The notes beneath the pieces were generated by a model. The model was not told the origin of the DNA. It did not search any database and saw nothing but the letters and a program-made list of their open reading frames with translations. A DNA stretch of 64,000 bases from Acinetobacter sp. CFCC 10889 (lineage in GTDB: Bacteria; Pseudomonadota; Gammaproteobacteria; Pseudomonadales; Moraxellaceae): NCBI RefSeq assembly GCF_003268395.1, contig NZ_LQXQ01000003.1:86004-150003 (forward strand). Direction: 5' to 3'. The position numbers were made by a program, and so were the translations under genes. Within the stretch, counting starts at the first letter, position 1. The number at the start of each line of letters is the position of its first letter. This document shows, in pieces, positions 37,563-47,726 of the stretch.

Positions 37563-38150
37563 ATGCAAGAAGAACAACTCAATAAACGTGTAATATTGAT
37601 TGCAAGCTGTATCTGTATTTCTGCATGTTTACAAATCTTTCAAGCCGTATTTATTTATTGGCGTTATAGCTTTTTTAGTGAAATTTGGCGATGGTGGACA
37701 GCGCATTGGGTACATGTCGGATGGATTCATTTTGCTTTAAATATGATTGCTTTTGCTTGCTTACCTTTTATTTTCCCACATATTAAAAATCGTTTTATTA
37801 TTTTGCTGCTTCTCATACTTGCGCCATTATGTAGTTTAAGTTTTTATTATCTATATCCTCACATTGAAGCATATGCAGGTTTGTCAGGTGTGCTACATGG
37901 TTTATATGTTGCTGCTGCTTTTTTCTATTTAAAATTTCGTAAAGAGCGTAATTTTGCTTTATTTGTATTGGGTTTAATTATTGCCAAATTAGTTTGGGAA
38001 AATACTTTTGGACAAATTGGCACAGCACAATTGATTGGTAGTCCAGTTTTGGTTGAAGCACATTTAGTGGGTGCTTTTTGGGGGGCGATCACAGCTGTAT
38101 TTTATTTGCTTTATCAACAGTTTTTTATAGAAAATAAGCATAAGGCTTAA
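37563..38150 (+). CDS. rrtA: Rhombosortase (rhomboid-family protease)
   Basis: 195 residues, about six membrane segments. Rhomboid features: HWVHVGWIHFALN in the second helix, the serine loop with GLSG (YAGLSGVLHG, about 108-117), and the catalytic His in EAHLVGAFWGA (about 167). Length fits the rhombosortase subfamily, which cleaves GlyGly-CTERM tails of exported proteins and links them to a lipid. No GlyGly-CTERM protein is encoded in the window, so targets lie elsewhere. AGAGGGAC precedes the ATG. Confidence 0.75.
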   Translation: MQEEQLNKRVILIASCICISACLQIFQAVFIYWRYSFFSEIWRWWTAHWVHVGWIHFALNMIAFACLPFIFPHIKNRFIILLLLILAPLCSLSFYYLYPHIEAYAGLSGVLHGLYVAAAFFYLKFRKERNFALFVLGLIIAKLVWENTFGQIGTAQLIGSPVLVEAHLVGAFWGAITAVFYLLYQQFFIENKHKA

Positions 38151-38498
38151 AAAATATATGTCACATTTTCTAATTTATCATCACAATATCTTTCTATGGG
38201 CTTAAAAAGCTGAAATAAAAATATTTCTACTTATATTTGAAATTAATCTATTGTTTTTTCATTTAAAATTGCTTATTAATGCATAGACTTTAAGTGAATT
38301 AATATACATTTATCGCTTTATACTTGACAAAAATGCATGAAAAAAAATGTAACACTGCCATTCTTTTAACTTGAAAAAACATGCAGATTTGAAAGTGGAA
38401 ATAAAAATAGGAAATGAGGGCTTCCACGTTACTCATAACTTATAAAAATATTAGTCTTATAAAAGATTTATAAGATTAGAGATAAAAATGGAATTATC
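38151..38498. other. AT-rich intergenic region before TRAP permease
   Basis: 348 bp without an ORF. A perfect TTGACA at 38324-38329 is followed at 18 bp by TGTAAC (weak -10), a possible promoter for the TRAP permease. TTATAA-type repeats occur at 38439-38475. I see nothing else. Confidence 0.4.
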
Positions 38499-40694
38499 AT
38501 GAATGATAGTACAGAAAAAAAATCAGGCTTAGGACTGATTGGTCGTATATGGACAGAAGGGATCTCAACTTTTTTAGTCCTTTTGCTTCTCTTGCTGACG
38601 CTATTAATCGGTACAGGGGAAATGATTCATGGGCAAATGTTGCGTATTGGTGAGCGTCTTTATGGCGATGAAAAAATTGGAATGCAATATTCCTTTTTAA
38701 GAGCAGAGCCAAGCAAACCAAGTTGTGACCGTAATCCAAATATTGATACGCTTGTACAAGAGCGTATGAAAGCTGAGGCAAGTGATCCTGATGCTAGTTT
38801 CTTTGGGGTAACACCTGAAGCAGATGTGCGTCAATCTTTTTTAGCTGCTAAAACGGAATGTGAAGAAAAGTTTGCATTCTATGATAAATCAATGACACAC
38901 CTAGAAAAGCATCCTTCAATTCGAACTTATCGTTCGATGGAAACGGGCTTTTTCTGGTTATTTAAATTCGGTACAGAAAACCGTGTTTTGATTTTGTTGT
39001 TTATGGTCATGATTTCAGCGATCACCGCATCATTGAAAATGCACCATATTAGTTTGCGTCCACCAACGACTAGACTTGATTTTAGAGTTTATGCAATTGC
39101 CATGATTTTGGGTAATGGTCTATTGACATATTCTGTATGGAGTCAATATCAGTCAGTGATTAACTCTGGAGTAGAGTCAACCTATGAAACCATTTGGGGT
39201 TATTGGCTATGGCTTGTTCTCTTTGTTAGTGTGACTTTAATTAGTCTGTACCAACTGTTTTTTATCCCTAAAACTGCCAAAGAAGGTGGAAATATCGGAC
39301 TGGCACTGATCAGTGTTCCGTTATATGCCATTATGTCGATTGTTACGGGTATTGCGTTTACTTTCTTTATGGATTATCCAATGGGGCAAGGGATTTACCT
39401 TGGTCAATTGGTTGAATTCTCAGGAATTTTCTTAAACTTAGCCTTGTTTATTTGGGCAGGTATGTTACTGACGCAGACTCGCATCATGGATGTATTCCTT
39501 GCGATTTTACGTCCATGGAATCTTGCACCAGAAACATTAACTTGGATTATCTTGATTGCTGCTGCAATTCCAACAGCATACACAGGTGCTTCAGGGATCT
39601 TCGTTGTTGCAGCGGGTGCAATTATTTATCGTGAAGTGTGGAACTCTGGTGCACGTCGTCAGTATGCACTTGCAGTTTCAGCGATGTCAGGTTCATTGGG
39701 TGTGGTATTACGTCCATGTTTATTGGTGATCTTGATTTCGATGTTGGATAGTCGTCATGTCACTTCTGATGAGCTATTTGATCATGGTATTTATGTATTC
39801 TGGTTGACTGCATTTATTTTCCTTGGTGTTTCTTTATATCTTGCAGAAGAGAAATTCCGTATTAATTCACCAAAAATTGCAGTACCAGGCATGTTAAAAG
39901 CTTTGATTCCAGTTATTCCGTATGTGATTATTACGGCATTGGTTGTCGGCTTCTATAGCTATGGCTTAGATACGCAAATGGATGAGTTTACAGCACCTGT
40001 AATTCTTCCAATCATGTTATTGGCATATATTTTATTTGATAAATATTTGGGTGATCGTGTTCCTGTACCTGAGTACAATAATGCTTTAGCACAAGAGCAT
40101 GCGAAAAATTCTGAATATTTACGTACACATGGTAGTGCGGCTGAAAATAAACGCAGTTTTGGTCAATCTATCTGGTTTGCTTCATCTGAAAGTGTGGGGC
40201 ATATCGGTGCCTTGATTATTCTAATGGCACTTTCAGCGAGTATGGGTGGTCTGATTGAACGTAGTGAAATCGTGACTATGGTGCCAACACATCTGGGTAG
40301 CATCATGCTGTCATTGGCATTCCTTGCGATCTTACTTGCGATTATTGGTATGACGACAGATCCATTTGGTGCGGTGATTTTAGTTGCTGCAACGATTGCA
40401 CCTGTAGCCTATGAGAATGGCATCCATCCAATTCACTTCTGGATGATCGTATTGGTTGCCTTTGAGTTTGGTTATGTTGCACCACCTGTCGCTCTAAATC
40501 ACTTACTGACGAGGCTCTCGGTCGGGGATGAAGAAGTCGCCGCCGCCGATGCAGAAGCGAAAGAGAAATATACTAGCTTCTATTATCGTTATGAACGTTG
40601 GTTATTGCCGATGATGGTCTTGTTCTCAGCCCTAGTGATCGTGACTTTTGTTCCATACTTACTCAATATGTTTGATTGGTATGCCAATAAGTAA
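38499..40694 (+). CDS. TRAP transporter large permease, extended form
   Basis: 731 residues, much longer than DctM alone (about 430). The N-terminal 340 residues hold several membrane helices and a periplasmic-type segment with Cys (SKPSCDRNPN, KTECEEKF), and probably replace the DctQ subunit. The DctM core follows with AIPTAYTGASGIFVVAAGA, GSLGVVLRPCLLVILIS, MTTDPFGAVILVAATIAP and GYVAPPVALN. TRAP systems use an ion gradient to import organic acids with a binding protein. The TatT-like lipoprotein upstream probably works with it. A UUCG-loop terminator follows. Confidence 0.82.
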   Translation: MNDSTEKKSGLGLIGRIWTEGISTFLVLLLLLLTLLIGTGEMIHGQMLRIGERLYGDEKIGMQYSFLRAEPSKPSCDRNPNIDTLVQERMKAEASDPDASFFGVTPEADVRQSFLAAKTECEEKFAFYDKSMTHLEKHPSIRTYRSMETGFFWLFKFGTENRVLILLFMVMISAITASLKMHHISLRPPTTRLDFRVYAIAMILGNGLLTYSVWSQYQSVINSGVESTYETIWGYWLWLVLFVSVTLISLYQLFFIPKTAKEGGNIGLALISVPLYAIMSIVTGIAFTFFMDYPMGQGIYLGQLVEFSGIFLNLALFIWAGMLLTQTRIMDVFLAILRPWNLAPETLTWIILIAAAIPTAYTGASGIFVVAAGAIIYREVWNSGARRQYALAVSAMSGSLGVVLRPCLLVILISMLDSRHVTSDELFDHGIYVFWLTAFIFLGVSLYLAEEKFRINSPKIAVPGMLKALIPVIPYVIITALVVGFYSYGLDTQMDEFTAPVILPIMLLAYILFDKYLGDRVPVPEYNNALAQEHAKNSEYLRTHGSAAENKRSFGQSIWFASSESVGHIGALIILMALSASMGGLIERSEIVTMVPTHLGSIMLSLAFLAILLAIIGMTTDPFGAVILVAATIAPVAYENGIHPIHFWMIVLVAFEFGYVAPPVALNHLLTRLSVGDEEVAAADAEAKEKYTSFYYRYERWLLPMMVLFSALVIVTFVPYLLNMFDWYANK

Positions 40695-40709
40695 CAAGCT
40701 AAATTCATA

Positions 40710-40735
40710 AAAGCACCTTCGGGTGCTTTTTTGTT
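40710..40735 (+). terminator. Terminator after TRAP permease
   Basis: 8-bp stem AAAGCACC/GGTGCTTT closed by TTCG, then T6. Confidence 0.9.
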
Positions 40736-41013
40736 GGGAATAGTTTTATTGGGATAATATTTTTAAAAATTTTGATGCTGTTGTTTTACAGTCAATAAAT
40801 ACTCTGTTGTGATGATCATTGGTAAATCATGTCTTTGAAGCTGATTTAAATCAGATAAATTTTCTATGTTAAAAGCATGTAAGGCTAAAAATGGATGTTG
40901 TTAAATGCATCAAATTTTTGTGATGTCATATATAGATTAGAGTAAATAGCATAAATAAAACACAATAAAAAACACCACTCAAATATTGTTGAATGATGTT
41001 TTAAATGAAAAGA
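40736..41013. other. Intergenic DNA, no gene seen
   Basis: About 280 bp between a TRAP permease terminator and the convergent gene ending at 41014. No ORF, repeat or clear promoter was found; the right end may hold the terminator of the minus-strand gene (TTGTTGAATGATGTT). Confidence 0.5.
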
Positions 41014-41451
41014 TTAAGATTGTTTTTGTTCAGCAGCAAGTTGTTGCTCAAGCAACTTAAGTTGCTCTTCTTTTAGTTTAATCAGTTGGTCTGCATCTGC
41101 ATGTTGAGACTCTAAAGATTGTTGCTGATCTTTGAGCTGTTGCCCAATGTCATCAAGCTTGGCAATTTCTTCTTTAGCAAGGCTTTCATTTTCAGACACA
41201 GGCTCTTGTAAAATAGATGGTTCTACCAAGGTATGAGCCGTTACTTCTGATGTCGCAGCTTGTTCTAAAGGTTGTGCCAAGGGTGGTGCTGCGGCTTTTG
41301 GTGGTGCTTTTGTTTCAGTAGTAGGTGCTATTTTTGTTTGATCTTGATCTGCTTTAAGCCAAAATAAAGCGCTAGCTAAAGCAATAATAACGATCAATCC
41401 CCCAGCAATAAACCACATTAATTTAGAATTATTTCTTGTATCTAATTGCAT
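41014..41451 (-). CDS. Single-pass membrane protein with coiled coil
   Basis: About 144 residues from ATG 41451, 14 nt beyond the yheV stop. One membrane helix (about 12-30, FIAGGLIVIIALASALFWL), a Pro/Ala/Thr-rich linker, and a Gln/Glu-rich coiled coil (QQLKDQQQSLESQHADADQ) to the end. Not recognised; the layout resembles envelope scaffold proteins. Translated behind yheV, so probably co-transcribed with it and prlC. Confidence 0.6.
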   Translation of the reverse strand: MQLDTRNNSKLMWFIAGGLIVIIALASALFWLKADQDQTKIAPTTETKAPPKAAAPPLAQPLEQAATSEVTAHTLVEPSILQEPVSENESLAKEEIAKLDDIGQQLKDQQQSLESQHADADQLIKLKEEQLKLLEQQLAAEQKQS

Positions 41452-41464
41452 GTTGTATCCAAGT

Positions 41465-41680
41465 TTATTTTGATGAACGAGGCTTGAATTGAATGACCCC
41501 AATTTCATCGGGTGTAGCAGGTTCTTCAGGCGCATCTACATGGGTAGGGCGATTTTCAGAATAATCACACTCGATACATTCAATCCATTCAGCATCGTCA
41601 GTGGTGAGCATCACAATACGATCCATCGATTCGCATCTTGGGCATTTTGCCCCAGCAATGAAACGACGTTTGATATTCAT
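41465..41680 (-). CDS. yheV: YheV-family zinc-ribbon protein
   Basis: 71 residues. Two C-x2-C pairs (AKCPRCES and IECIECDYS) form a zinc ribbon; NIKRRFIAGAKCP matches the YheV family. Function unknown. It lies 34 nt downstream of prlC. Confidence 0.82.
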   Translation of the reverse strand: MNIKRRFIAGAKCPRCESMDRIVMLTTDDAEWIECIECDYSENRPTHVDAPEEPATPDEIGVIQFKPRSSK

Positions 41681-41714
41681 AAACTCACCACATAATTAAT
41701 TTTACATGCGTAGT

Positions 41715-43769
41715 TTAAGCGTTTTTAGAGGCATTCGTCCAACCTTGATGACGTAACAATGCATCAATTTTAGGTTCACGTCCTCGAAAATTCACAAAAG
41801 CATCTAAAGCAGTATCTTTACCACCTACTGCTAAAATGGCTTTACGAAATTCTAGTCCTGTTTGAGTGTTAAAAACTCCTTCATTTTCAAAACGGTCAAA
41901 AGCATCGCTAGCAAGTACTTCTGCCCATTTATATGAGTAATAGCCCGCTGCATAACCCCCTGCAAAAATATGACTAAAACTGTTTTGGAAACGGTTGCTT
42001 TCTGTACTTGGTGCAACAGCAAATTTTTGTCGGATATCGTTCAAAGTCGCTTGAATTTGTGCTGCATCCAAAGCAGGGGTGAGTTTGTGAATGGTCAGGT
42101 CAAATAGCGCAAATTCGATTTGACGTAAAGTTTGCATACCTGACTGAAAAAAACGTGCATCAAGTAAAGATTTTAATAATTCTTGAGGCAATGTGTGTTT
42201 AGTTTCAATATGTTCAGAAAGCAGATCTAAACTGTCTTTGTCCCATGTCCAGAATTCCATAAACTGACTTGGCAATTCCACTGCATCCCACGCCACGCCG
42301 TGTGTTCCTGCTACAGAAATATTATCCACCTCGGTCAACATATGGTGTAAACCATGCCCAAATTCATGGAACAATGTATTCACTTCATCATGAGTGAGTA
42401 GGGCGGGTTGGTCACCGACTGGTGGTGTGAAATTTCCGACCATATAGCAAATCGGTTTTTGTAAGCCATTTTCAGTTTGCATGCGAGAACGGAAACCGCT
42501 CATCCATGCGCCACCACGTTTACCACTACGTGCATATAGGTCGAAATAGAAACCGCCGACAACAGAACCTTGATCTTCAAGCTCATAATAATGTGCATCA
42601 GGATGCCAAAGCGGTGCTTCACGTTCTACGACATTGATGCCATATAAGCGATTGACGACATTAAATAAACCTTGAATCACTTTAGGTGCGGGGAAATAAG
42701 GTTTTAAGTCTTCTTGAGAAAGATTGAACTGTTGTACTTTGAGTTTTTCTGAATAATAAGTGGTATCCCAAGCCTGTAACTCAGTAATACCATCTTGTGC
42801 TGCAATGGCTTTGAGTTCGGCAATTTCCTTTTCAGCAGGTGCACGTGCATGTTCTGCAAGGTCAACCAAGAACTGATTTACAGTGTCTACATCAGGTGCC
42901 ATTTTTGAAGCTAGAGAATATTCTGCATAATTGTCAAAACCTAAAAGTTTCGCCATTTCCTGACGTAAACTCAAAATCTCCACCATGACAGGTGCATTGT
43001 CATATTGTGGATCGGCTGCTAAGTTTGAAGCTCGGGTGGTATAGGCTTTATAAAGCTGTTCACGTAAATCACGATCTTCGGCATAAGTCATAATTGCCAA
43101 ATAAGATGGAATATCTAAAGTGGCAACAGGCTGTTCTAACTCACGTTGCTGACCATACTGTTTTAACAGTTCAATACTGCTTTGTGGCAAACCTTTAAGT
43201 TGCTCATCATTTAAAGCTAAGAAAAATGCTTGTGTTGAATCTAAAACATGGTTGGAAAAGTCAGATGAAAGCTGTGAGAGTCGTGCTGAAATTTCCGCAT
43301 AGCGTTTTTTCGCTTCACCTTCGAGAGCCACACCAGAAAGTTTAAAATCACGTAATGAAAGTTTAATCGCGCTTTGTTGCGCTGTAGGAAGATCATTAAA
43401 AATCGCATTATCAAATACATGCTGATAGCTTTGGTAAAGTGGCACATGTTGACCAAGCTCTGTGTAATATTCACTTAAACTCGGTAGCAGTGCTTGATAG
43501 ACTTCACGAGTCTCTGCATTGTTCATCACTGCATTTAAATGTGACAATACGCCCCATGATTCACTCATGTTATTTTCAAGGGTATCAATTTTTTCTAAGA
43601 CTTGTAATTGTTGCTGTAAGGTCTCAGGAACTTGTTGAAGCTCATTTAAAAAGTTTTGTCCATCTTGAATAGACGTTTCGATATTTTGTTTGAGTTGATC
43701 TAAAGTAATTTGGTCGAATCGTGGTACAGGCAATGTCGCCTTTTCTAATGTCATTGTTTCTAAGGTCAT
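41715..43769 (-). CDS. prlC: Oligopeptidase A (M3 metallopeptidase)
   Basis: 684 residues from ATG 43769 (43754 is also possible; upstream reading to 43832 is unlikely). M3 zinc peptidase: HEFGHGLHH holds the HExxH motif, with the third ligand Glu in the following helix. Cytoplasmic; degrades signal peptides and short peptides. AFFLALNDEQLKGLP and RSGKRGGAWMSGFRSRM are family blocks. yheV follows. Confidence 0.9.
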   Translation of the reverse strand: MTLETMTLEKATLPVPRFDQITLDQLKQNIETSIQDGQNFLNELQQVPETLQQQLQVLEKIDTLENNMSESWGVLSHLNAVMNNAETREVYQALLPSLSEYYTELGQHVPLYQSYQHVFDNAIFNDLPTAQQSAIKLSLRDFKLSGVALEGEAKKRYAEISARLSQLSSDFSNHVLDSTQAFFLALNDEQLKGLPQSSIELLKQYGQQRELEQPVATLDIPSYLAIMTYAEDRDLREQLYKAYTTRASNLAADPQYDNAPVMVEILSLRQEMAKLLGFDNYAEYSLASKMAPDVDTVNQFLVDLAEHARAPAEKEIAELKAIAAQDGITELQAWDTTYYSEKLKVQQFNLSQEDLKPYFPAPKVIQGLFNVVNRLYGINVVEREAPLWHPDAHYYELEDQGSVVGGFYFDLYARSGKRGGAWMSGFRSRMQTENGLQKPICYMVGNFTPPVGDQPALLTHDEVNTLFHEFGHGLHHMLTEVDNISVAGTHGVAWDAVELPSQFMEFWTWDKDSLDLLSEHIETKHTLPQELLKSLLDARFFQSGMQTLRQIEFALFDLTIHKLTPALDAAQIQATLNDIRQKFAVAPSTESNRFQNSFSHIFAGGYAAGYYSYKWAEVLASDAFDRFENEGVFNTQTGLEFRKAILAVGGKDTALDAFVNFRGREPKIDALLRHQGWTNASKNA

Positions 43770-43954
43770 GAGTAATGCCAAAAAGATTGCTAAGTTATAG
43801 ATAGATGTAAGGCTTGTGAGAATGGAAATCAAGCTTTGACTAATAATTTGCTTGGTATTTCTTAGGTTTTATTGTGAATTGAACTTGATTTTAAATGGTA
43901 CTGAAAATGATTCAGTATCAAAATAATGGCTAAGGTGTTTTTATGATTCGTTGA

Positions 43955-44533
43955 TTAATTTTTTTTTTCAGATACTCGAATATGATCAATAGAGTGAATA
44001 ATTGTTCCAAGTGAACTTTTTTGACTGGTGATTTGTAGAATTACTTTTTTATTTTGATAGAACTTAAATTTCTCATAATTTATTTTGAAAATAGGTAAAC
44101 AAGAATATTTACTAGATAAACAATAAGTTGTACCGTTTTTGGAAGAGTATTCTTTTGCATTTATTTCTAAAATTTCAACAGTTTGTATTCCATATATTTT
44201 CGTATAAATCATTGGAATGACTTTTGAACAATTTATCCAACATAGTGGAATGAAAATCATAGGCAATAAAATTAGACTATGAAATAAAGGAGATATTTTG
44301 AAATTTCTCCAATGTCTAGGAATGATCCAGAATTGTTTTTTAGATAAATAAAAGAAATATAAAATGATGGTAAAATATAGAATTGTTGAAACAACTAGAG
44401 CAACAATATTAACCATTGGCGTTGCTGAAAAATTTAAAAATAAAATACTGTAAGTTCCACTTATGCCTAAGACAACCATGATGAAAACTACATAACCATG
44501 GTAATAATATTTAGAAAATAACTTTTTAGACAT
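43955..44533 (-). CDS. Hypothetical membrane protein
   Basis: 192 residues. Three or four hydrophobic segments in the first 100 residues (about 13-33, 40-63, 83-104), then a mixed polar domain with Cys at CLSSKYSC. More AT-rich than neighbours and no family recognised. Confidence 0.55.
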   Translation of the reverse strand: MSKKLFSKYYYHGYVVFIMVVLGISGTYSILFLNFSATPMVNIVALVVSTILYFTIILYFFYLSKKQFWIIPRHWRNFKISPLFHSLILLPMIFIPLCWINCSKVIPMIYTKIYGIQTVEILEINAKEYSSKNGTTYCLSSKYSCLPIFKINYEKFKFYQNKKVILQITSQKSSLGTIIHSIDHIRVSEKKN

Positions 44534-44569
44534 GATAAATTTTATTTTAAAATTTAGATGATTATAAAC

Positions 44570-44591
44570 AAAAAGAGCGCCGAAGCGCTCT
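44570..44591 (-). terminator. Terminator of rnr
   Basis: AGAGCGC/GCGCTCT with CGAA loop (44574-44591), then TTTTGTTT on the minus strand. Confidence 0.85.
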
Positions 44592-44621
44592 CATTTAAAT
44601 CTAAAGTTGAACTCTTAAAAA

Positions 44622-47069
44622 CTACTCATCCTTTGCTTTTGCATTGGACTTTTTCTTTTTTGCTTTTGCCTTTTTCTTCACTTTATCTTTAGTCTTCGCT
44701 TCAGACTTCGTTGCAGTGTTTTTAACAGGCTTTTTGCTGTAAGAGCTAGGCTTTCCTTTGGACTTTTTCTTTCGAAAGGGACGTTCTCCATCTTCACTGA
44801 CATTGGAAGATTCAGAGTTGGTCTTTTTCGCAGGACGTTCTGCAAAAACTTCTTCTTTGGCTACAGGTTTTGCCACACGAGGTGCACGACTTCGAATCAC
44901 ACGACCTGCATGAGAAAGTTGTTGTAACAGCTCAAAGTCGATCTTGCGTTCTTCAATATTCACACCAGCAACTTTGATTTTCACCTCGTCGCCTAAACCA
45001 AAGACTTGACCACGATTTTGTCCAACCAAAGTTTGGCTGGCTTGATCAAAGACAAAATAATCATCGCCCAATTGGCTAACATGCACCATGCCATCGACAT
45101 ACAAATCTTTCAGCGTCACGAATAAACCAAATTCAGCAGTCGCACTAATCACACCGACAAATTCTTCACCGATATGTTGTTGCATATAATGACATTTCAA
45201 CCAAGAAGTCACTGAGCGAGAGGCTTCATCGGCACGGCGTTCTGTTGCAGAGAAGTGTTCACCTGCTTCATCCAAGGCTGAACCTGAAAGCGGATATTTC
45301 TTGGTGGTTAAACTGGCTTTGATGGCACGATGCAACAATAAGTCAGGATAACGGCGAATTGGCGAAGTGAAGTGCGTATACGCTTCATAAGCCAAACCAT
45401 AGTGACCGACATTTTTCGGACCATAATAGGCTTGCATCATTGAGCGTAATAACACGGCATGAATACTTGGCGCATCAATACGATCTTTGGTCGCTTCAAT
45501 GACTTTTTGATAATCGGCTTGTGTCGGCTGATCAGGGAATGGCAAACCAAGCAATTTTACAAAATCTTTAACTTTTTGAATGCGTGAAAACTCAGGTGCT
45601 TCATGTACACGGTACAACATTGGCACTTCATTTTTTAAGCAATATTCAGCGGCTGCCACGTTGGCAAGCAACATACATTCTTCAATCAGTTTATGTGCAA
45701 CATTACGTGAACGAGGCAGGATTTCTTTAATTCCACCTAACTCATCAAATGTCATATAGGTTTCAACAGTTTCGAATTCCATTGCATGGCGTTCAGCACG
45801 TAAACCTTTGAGTGTTTCATACAATTGATAAAGTGTATTTAATGACTTACGAACATCACGATCTTCAGGAACTGCTTTGCTGTCACCATCTAAGTATTGA
45901 GCGACTTGGGTATAAGTCAAACGTGCTTTTGAATGCATCACAGAAGGGTAGAATTCAAATTTCGTCACACGACCAGCACGACTTAAATTCAAATCACAGA
46001 CCATACATAAACGGTCAACGTGCGGATTTAAAGAACACAAACCATTCGACAGTGCTTCAGGCAACATTGGCAAGACGAAATGTGGGAAATACACCGATGT
46101 ACCACGTTCTTGCGCTTCATCATCCAAAGGTTTACCAATGCGGACATAGTGGCTGACATCTGCAATTGCCACGACAACACGATAACCGCCACCCGGACGT
46201 TTTTCAGCATAAACTGCATCATCGAAGTCACGTGCATCTTCACCATCAATGGTGACTAATGGCAAATCACGCAAATCAATACGACCCGCACGGTCTTTTG
46301 CCGAAGGCTCTTTAAAGCTTTCCGCTTCTTTAACCACTTCTTCTGGAAATTCGTAAGGTAAACCATATTCTAAAATGGTTTGTGGAATAATGATTTCTGT
46401 ATCTGCTTTATCCGCCATCGACTGGATGATATGACCTGTGGCAAATTCATCACGGGTTGGATAATCATCAATTTCGACACGAATTGAATCACCAACTTTA
46501 GCTTTGGCATGCTCAATCAGTTCTTTTTCTAAGGTAATTGGTTGATGTGCATTGGGATTTGAAGGTTGAATAAAATATTCATCTTCAAATTCAGCCACTT
46601 TACCAATCAGTTGTTTCACACGGCGCTGTGTCACTTCAGTGATATAGCCCCAAGCTTTACCTTTACGATCCACTGAGGTTTGTTGGACTTTGACGCGGTC
46701 GCCGTGGAAGACTTGGCGCAGTTCACGTTCAGGCAGTAAAAATTCTTCTTTTTTACCATCAATACTGGCAACACCTAAGCCTTTTGAGTTGACATAAACA
46801 GTCGCATCCAAAATCGGTTGGTCTGCCATGAGTTGGTATTTAAAACCATCCTTCATCAGTTGACCATCACGCACCATTGCGCTTAAACGATGGCTCAGTG
46901 CATCTATACTTTTTTGATCGGCAATTTCAAATGCATCCACTAAGTCAGCATGTGATTGCGGTTCTTGTTTTTGTTCTATCGTTTCAAGGATAAGGGTACG
47001 ACTTGGGATAGGATTGTCGTAACGTTCGGCTTCAGCTTTCGCTTCAGGATCAACCCAATTTTTCATCAT
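44622..47069 (-). CDS. rnr: Ribonuclease R
   Basis: 815 residues. 3'-5' exoribonuclease that degrades structured RNA. Order: N-terminal helix-turn-helix and cold-shock domains (to about 250), catalytic RNB domain with the acidic cluster DGEDARDFDDAV (about 275-286) and RYPDLLLHRAI, S1 domain (GVISATAEFGLFVTLKDLYV), then a long Lys-rich tail (last 90 residues) as in other gammaproteobacterial RNase R. Clear terminator. Two ATGs open the frame; 47069 is taken. Confidence 0.95.
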   Translation of the reverse strand: MMKNWVDPEAKAEAERYDNPIPSRTLILETIEQKQEPQSHADLVDAFEIADQKSIDALSHRLSAMVRDGQLMKDGFKYQLMADQPILDATVYVNSKGLGVASIDGKKEEFLLPERELRQVFHGDRVKVQQTSVDRKGKAWGYITEVTQRRVKQLIGKVAEFEDEYFIQPSNPNAHQPITLEKELIEHAKAKVGDSIRVEIDDYPTRDEFATGHIIQSMADKADTEIIIPQTILEYGLPYEFPEEVVKEAESFKEPSAKDRAGRIDLRDLPLVTIDGEDARDFDDAVYAEKRPGGGYRVVVAIADVSHYVRIGKPLDDEAQERGTSVYFPHFVLPMLPEALSNGLCSLNPHVDRLCMVCDLNLSRAGRVTKFEFYPSVMHSKARLTYTQVAQYLDGDSKAVPEDRDVRKSLNTLYQLYETLKGLRAERHAMEFETVETYMTFDELGGIKEILPRSRNVAHKLIEECMLLANVAAAEYCLKNEVPMLYRVHEAPEFSRIQKVKDFVKLLGLPFPDQPTQADYQKVIEATKDRIDAPSIHAVLLRSMMQAYYGPKNVGHYGLAYEAYTHFTSPIRRYPDLLLHRAIKASLTTKKYPLSGSALDEAGEHFSATERRADEASRSVTSWLKCHYMQQHIGEEFVGVISATAEFGLFVTLKDLYVDGMVHVSQLGDDYFVFDQASQTLVGQNRGQVFGLGDEVKIKVAGVNIEERKIDFELLQQLSHAGRVIRSRAPRVAKPVAKEEVFAERPAKKTNSESSNVSEDGERPFRKKKSKGKPSSYSKKPVKNTATKSEAKTKDKVKKKAKAKKKKSNAKAKDE

Positions 47070-47291
47070 GTATTTGGTTTCTATTCAGAAGATAGGATTA
47101 GCATAAGTCATACAGGCAAATACTGCACGTAATTGATTGCAATAAACTGTTTTAAATTTAAATTTATGTGGATTTCTCCAAAAATTCATTGGATTAACGG
47201 TATGTTTAGTCTAAAAAAAGTACAAATTCATAAAAATTGTTTAAAAAATATGTAATCAAGCAAAAAAACTGCATTTTTTTTAAATCATGAC

Positions 47292-47320
47292 TTGCCGAAT
47301 AGTATTTTAGTTTGTATTAT
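47292..47320 (+). promoter_or_regulatory. Promoter of the tRNA-Ser/Arg unit
   Basis: TTGCCG, 17 bp, TATTAT, ending 13 bp before the tRNA-Ser 5' end. Confidence 0.75.
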
Positions 47321-47333
47321 GGCGGCTCGTTAC

Positions 47334-47423
47334 GGTGAGATGGGTGAGTGGCTGAAACCACATCCCTGCTAAGGATGCATACGGGCAACTGTATCGAGGG
47401 TTCGAATCCCTCTCTCACCGCCA
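47334..47423 (+). tRNA. tRNA-Ser (GCT)
   Basis: 90 nt with CCA encoded. Acceptor stem GGTGAGA/TCTCACC, class II long variable arm, T arm GAGGGTTCGAATCCCTC. Anticodon GCT at 47368-47370, reading AGC/AGU. Confidence 0.95.
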
Positions 47424-47438
47424 ACGAATACTTATGAT

Positions 47439-47515
47439 GCGCTCATAGCTCAGCTGGATAGAGCACTTGGCTACGAACTAAGGGGTCGGGAGTTCGAATC
47501 TCTCTGAGCGCACCA
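47439..47515 (+). tRNA. tRNA-Arg (ACG), copy 1
   Basis: 77 nt with CCA encoded; acceptor GCGCTCA/TGAGCGC; anticodon ACG in CTTGG-CTACGAA-CTAAG. Same unit as tRNA-Ser, 15 nt apart. Confidence 0.95.
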
Positions 47516-47565
47516 AATTAAATAAGTATTCGAAATTAACGAAGCCTTTAGAGGCAATCAGGTAC

Positions 47566-47642
47566 GCGCTCATAGCTCAGCTGGATAGAGCACTTGGCTA
47601 CGAACTAAGGGGTCGGGAGTTCGAATCTCTCTGAGCGCACCA
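47566..47642 (+). tRNA. tRNA-Arg (ACG), copy 2
   Basis: Identical to copy 1 over 77 nt, 127 nt downstream. Followed by a terminator. Confidence 0.95.
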
Positions 47643-47654
47643 ACTTGAAAAATT

Positions 47655-47678
47655 AACCGCTTAATTGCGGTTTTTTTG
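47655..47678 (+). terminator. Terminator of tRNA unit
   Basis: AACCGC/GCGGTT stem (47655-47660 with 47667-47672), TTAATT loop, T run. Confidence 0.85.
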
Positions 47679-47726
47679 TCTCTGAAGTTTGATAAAATTA
47701 AAAAATTAGTGAATAAGAAAAATATT

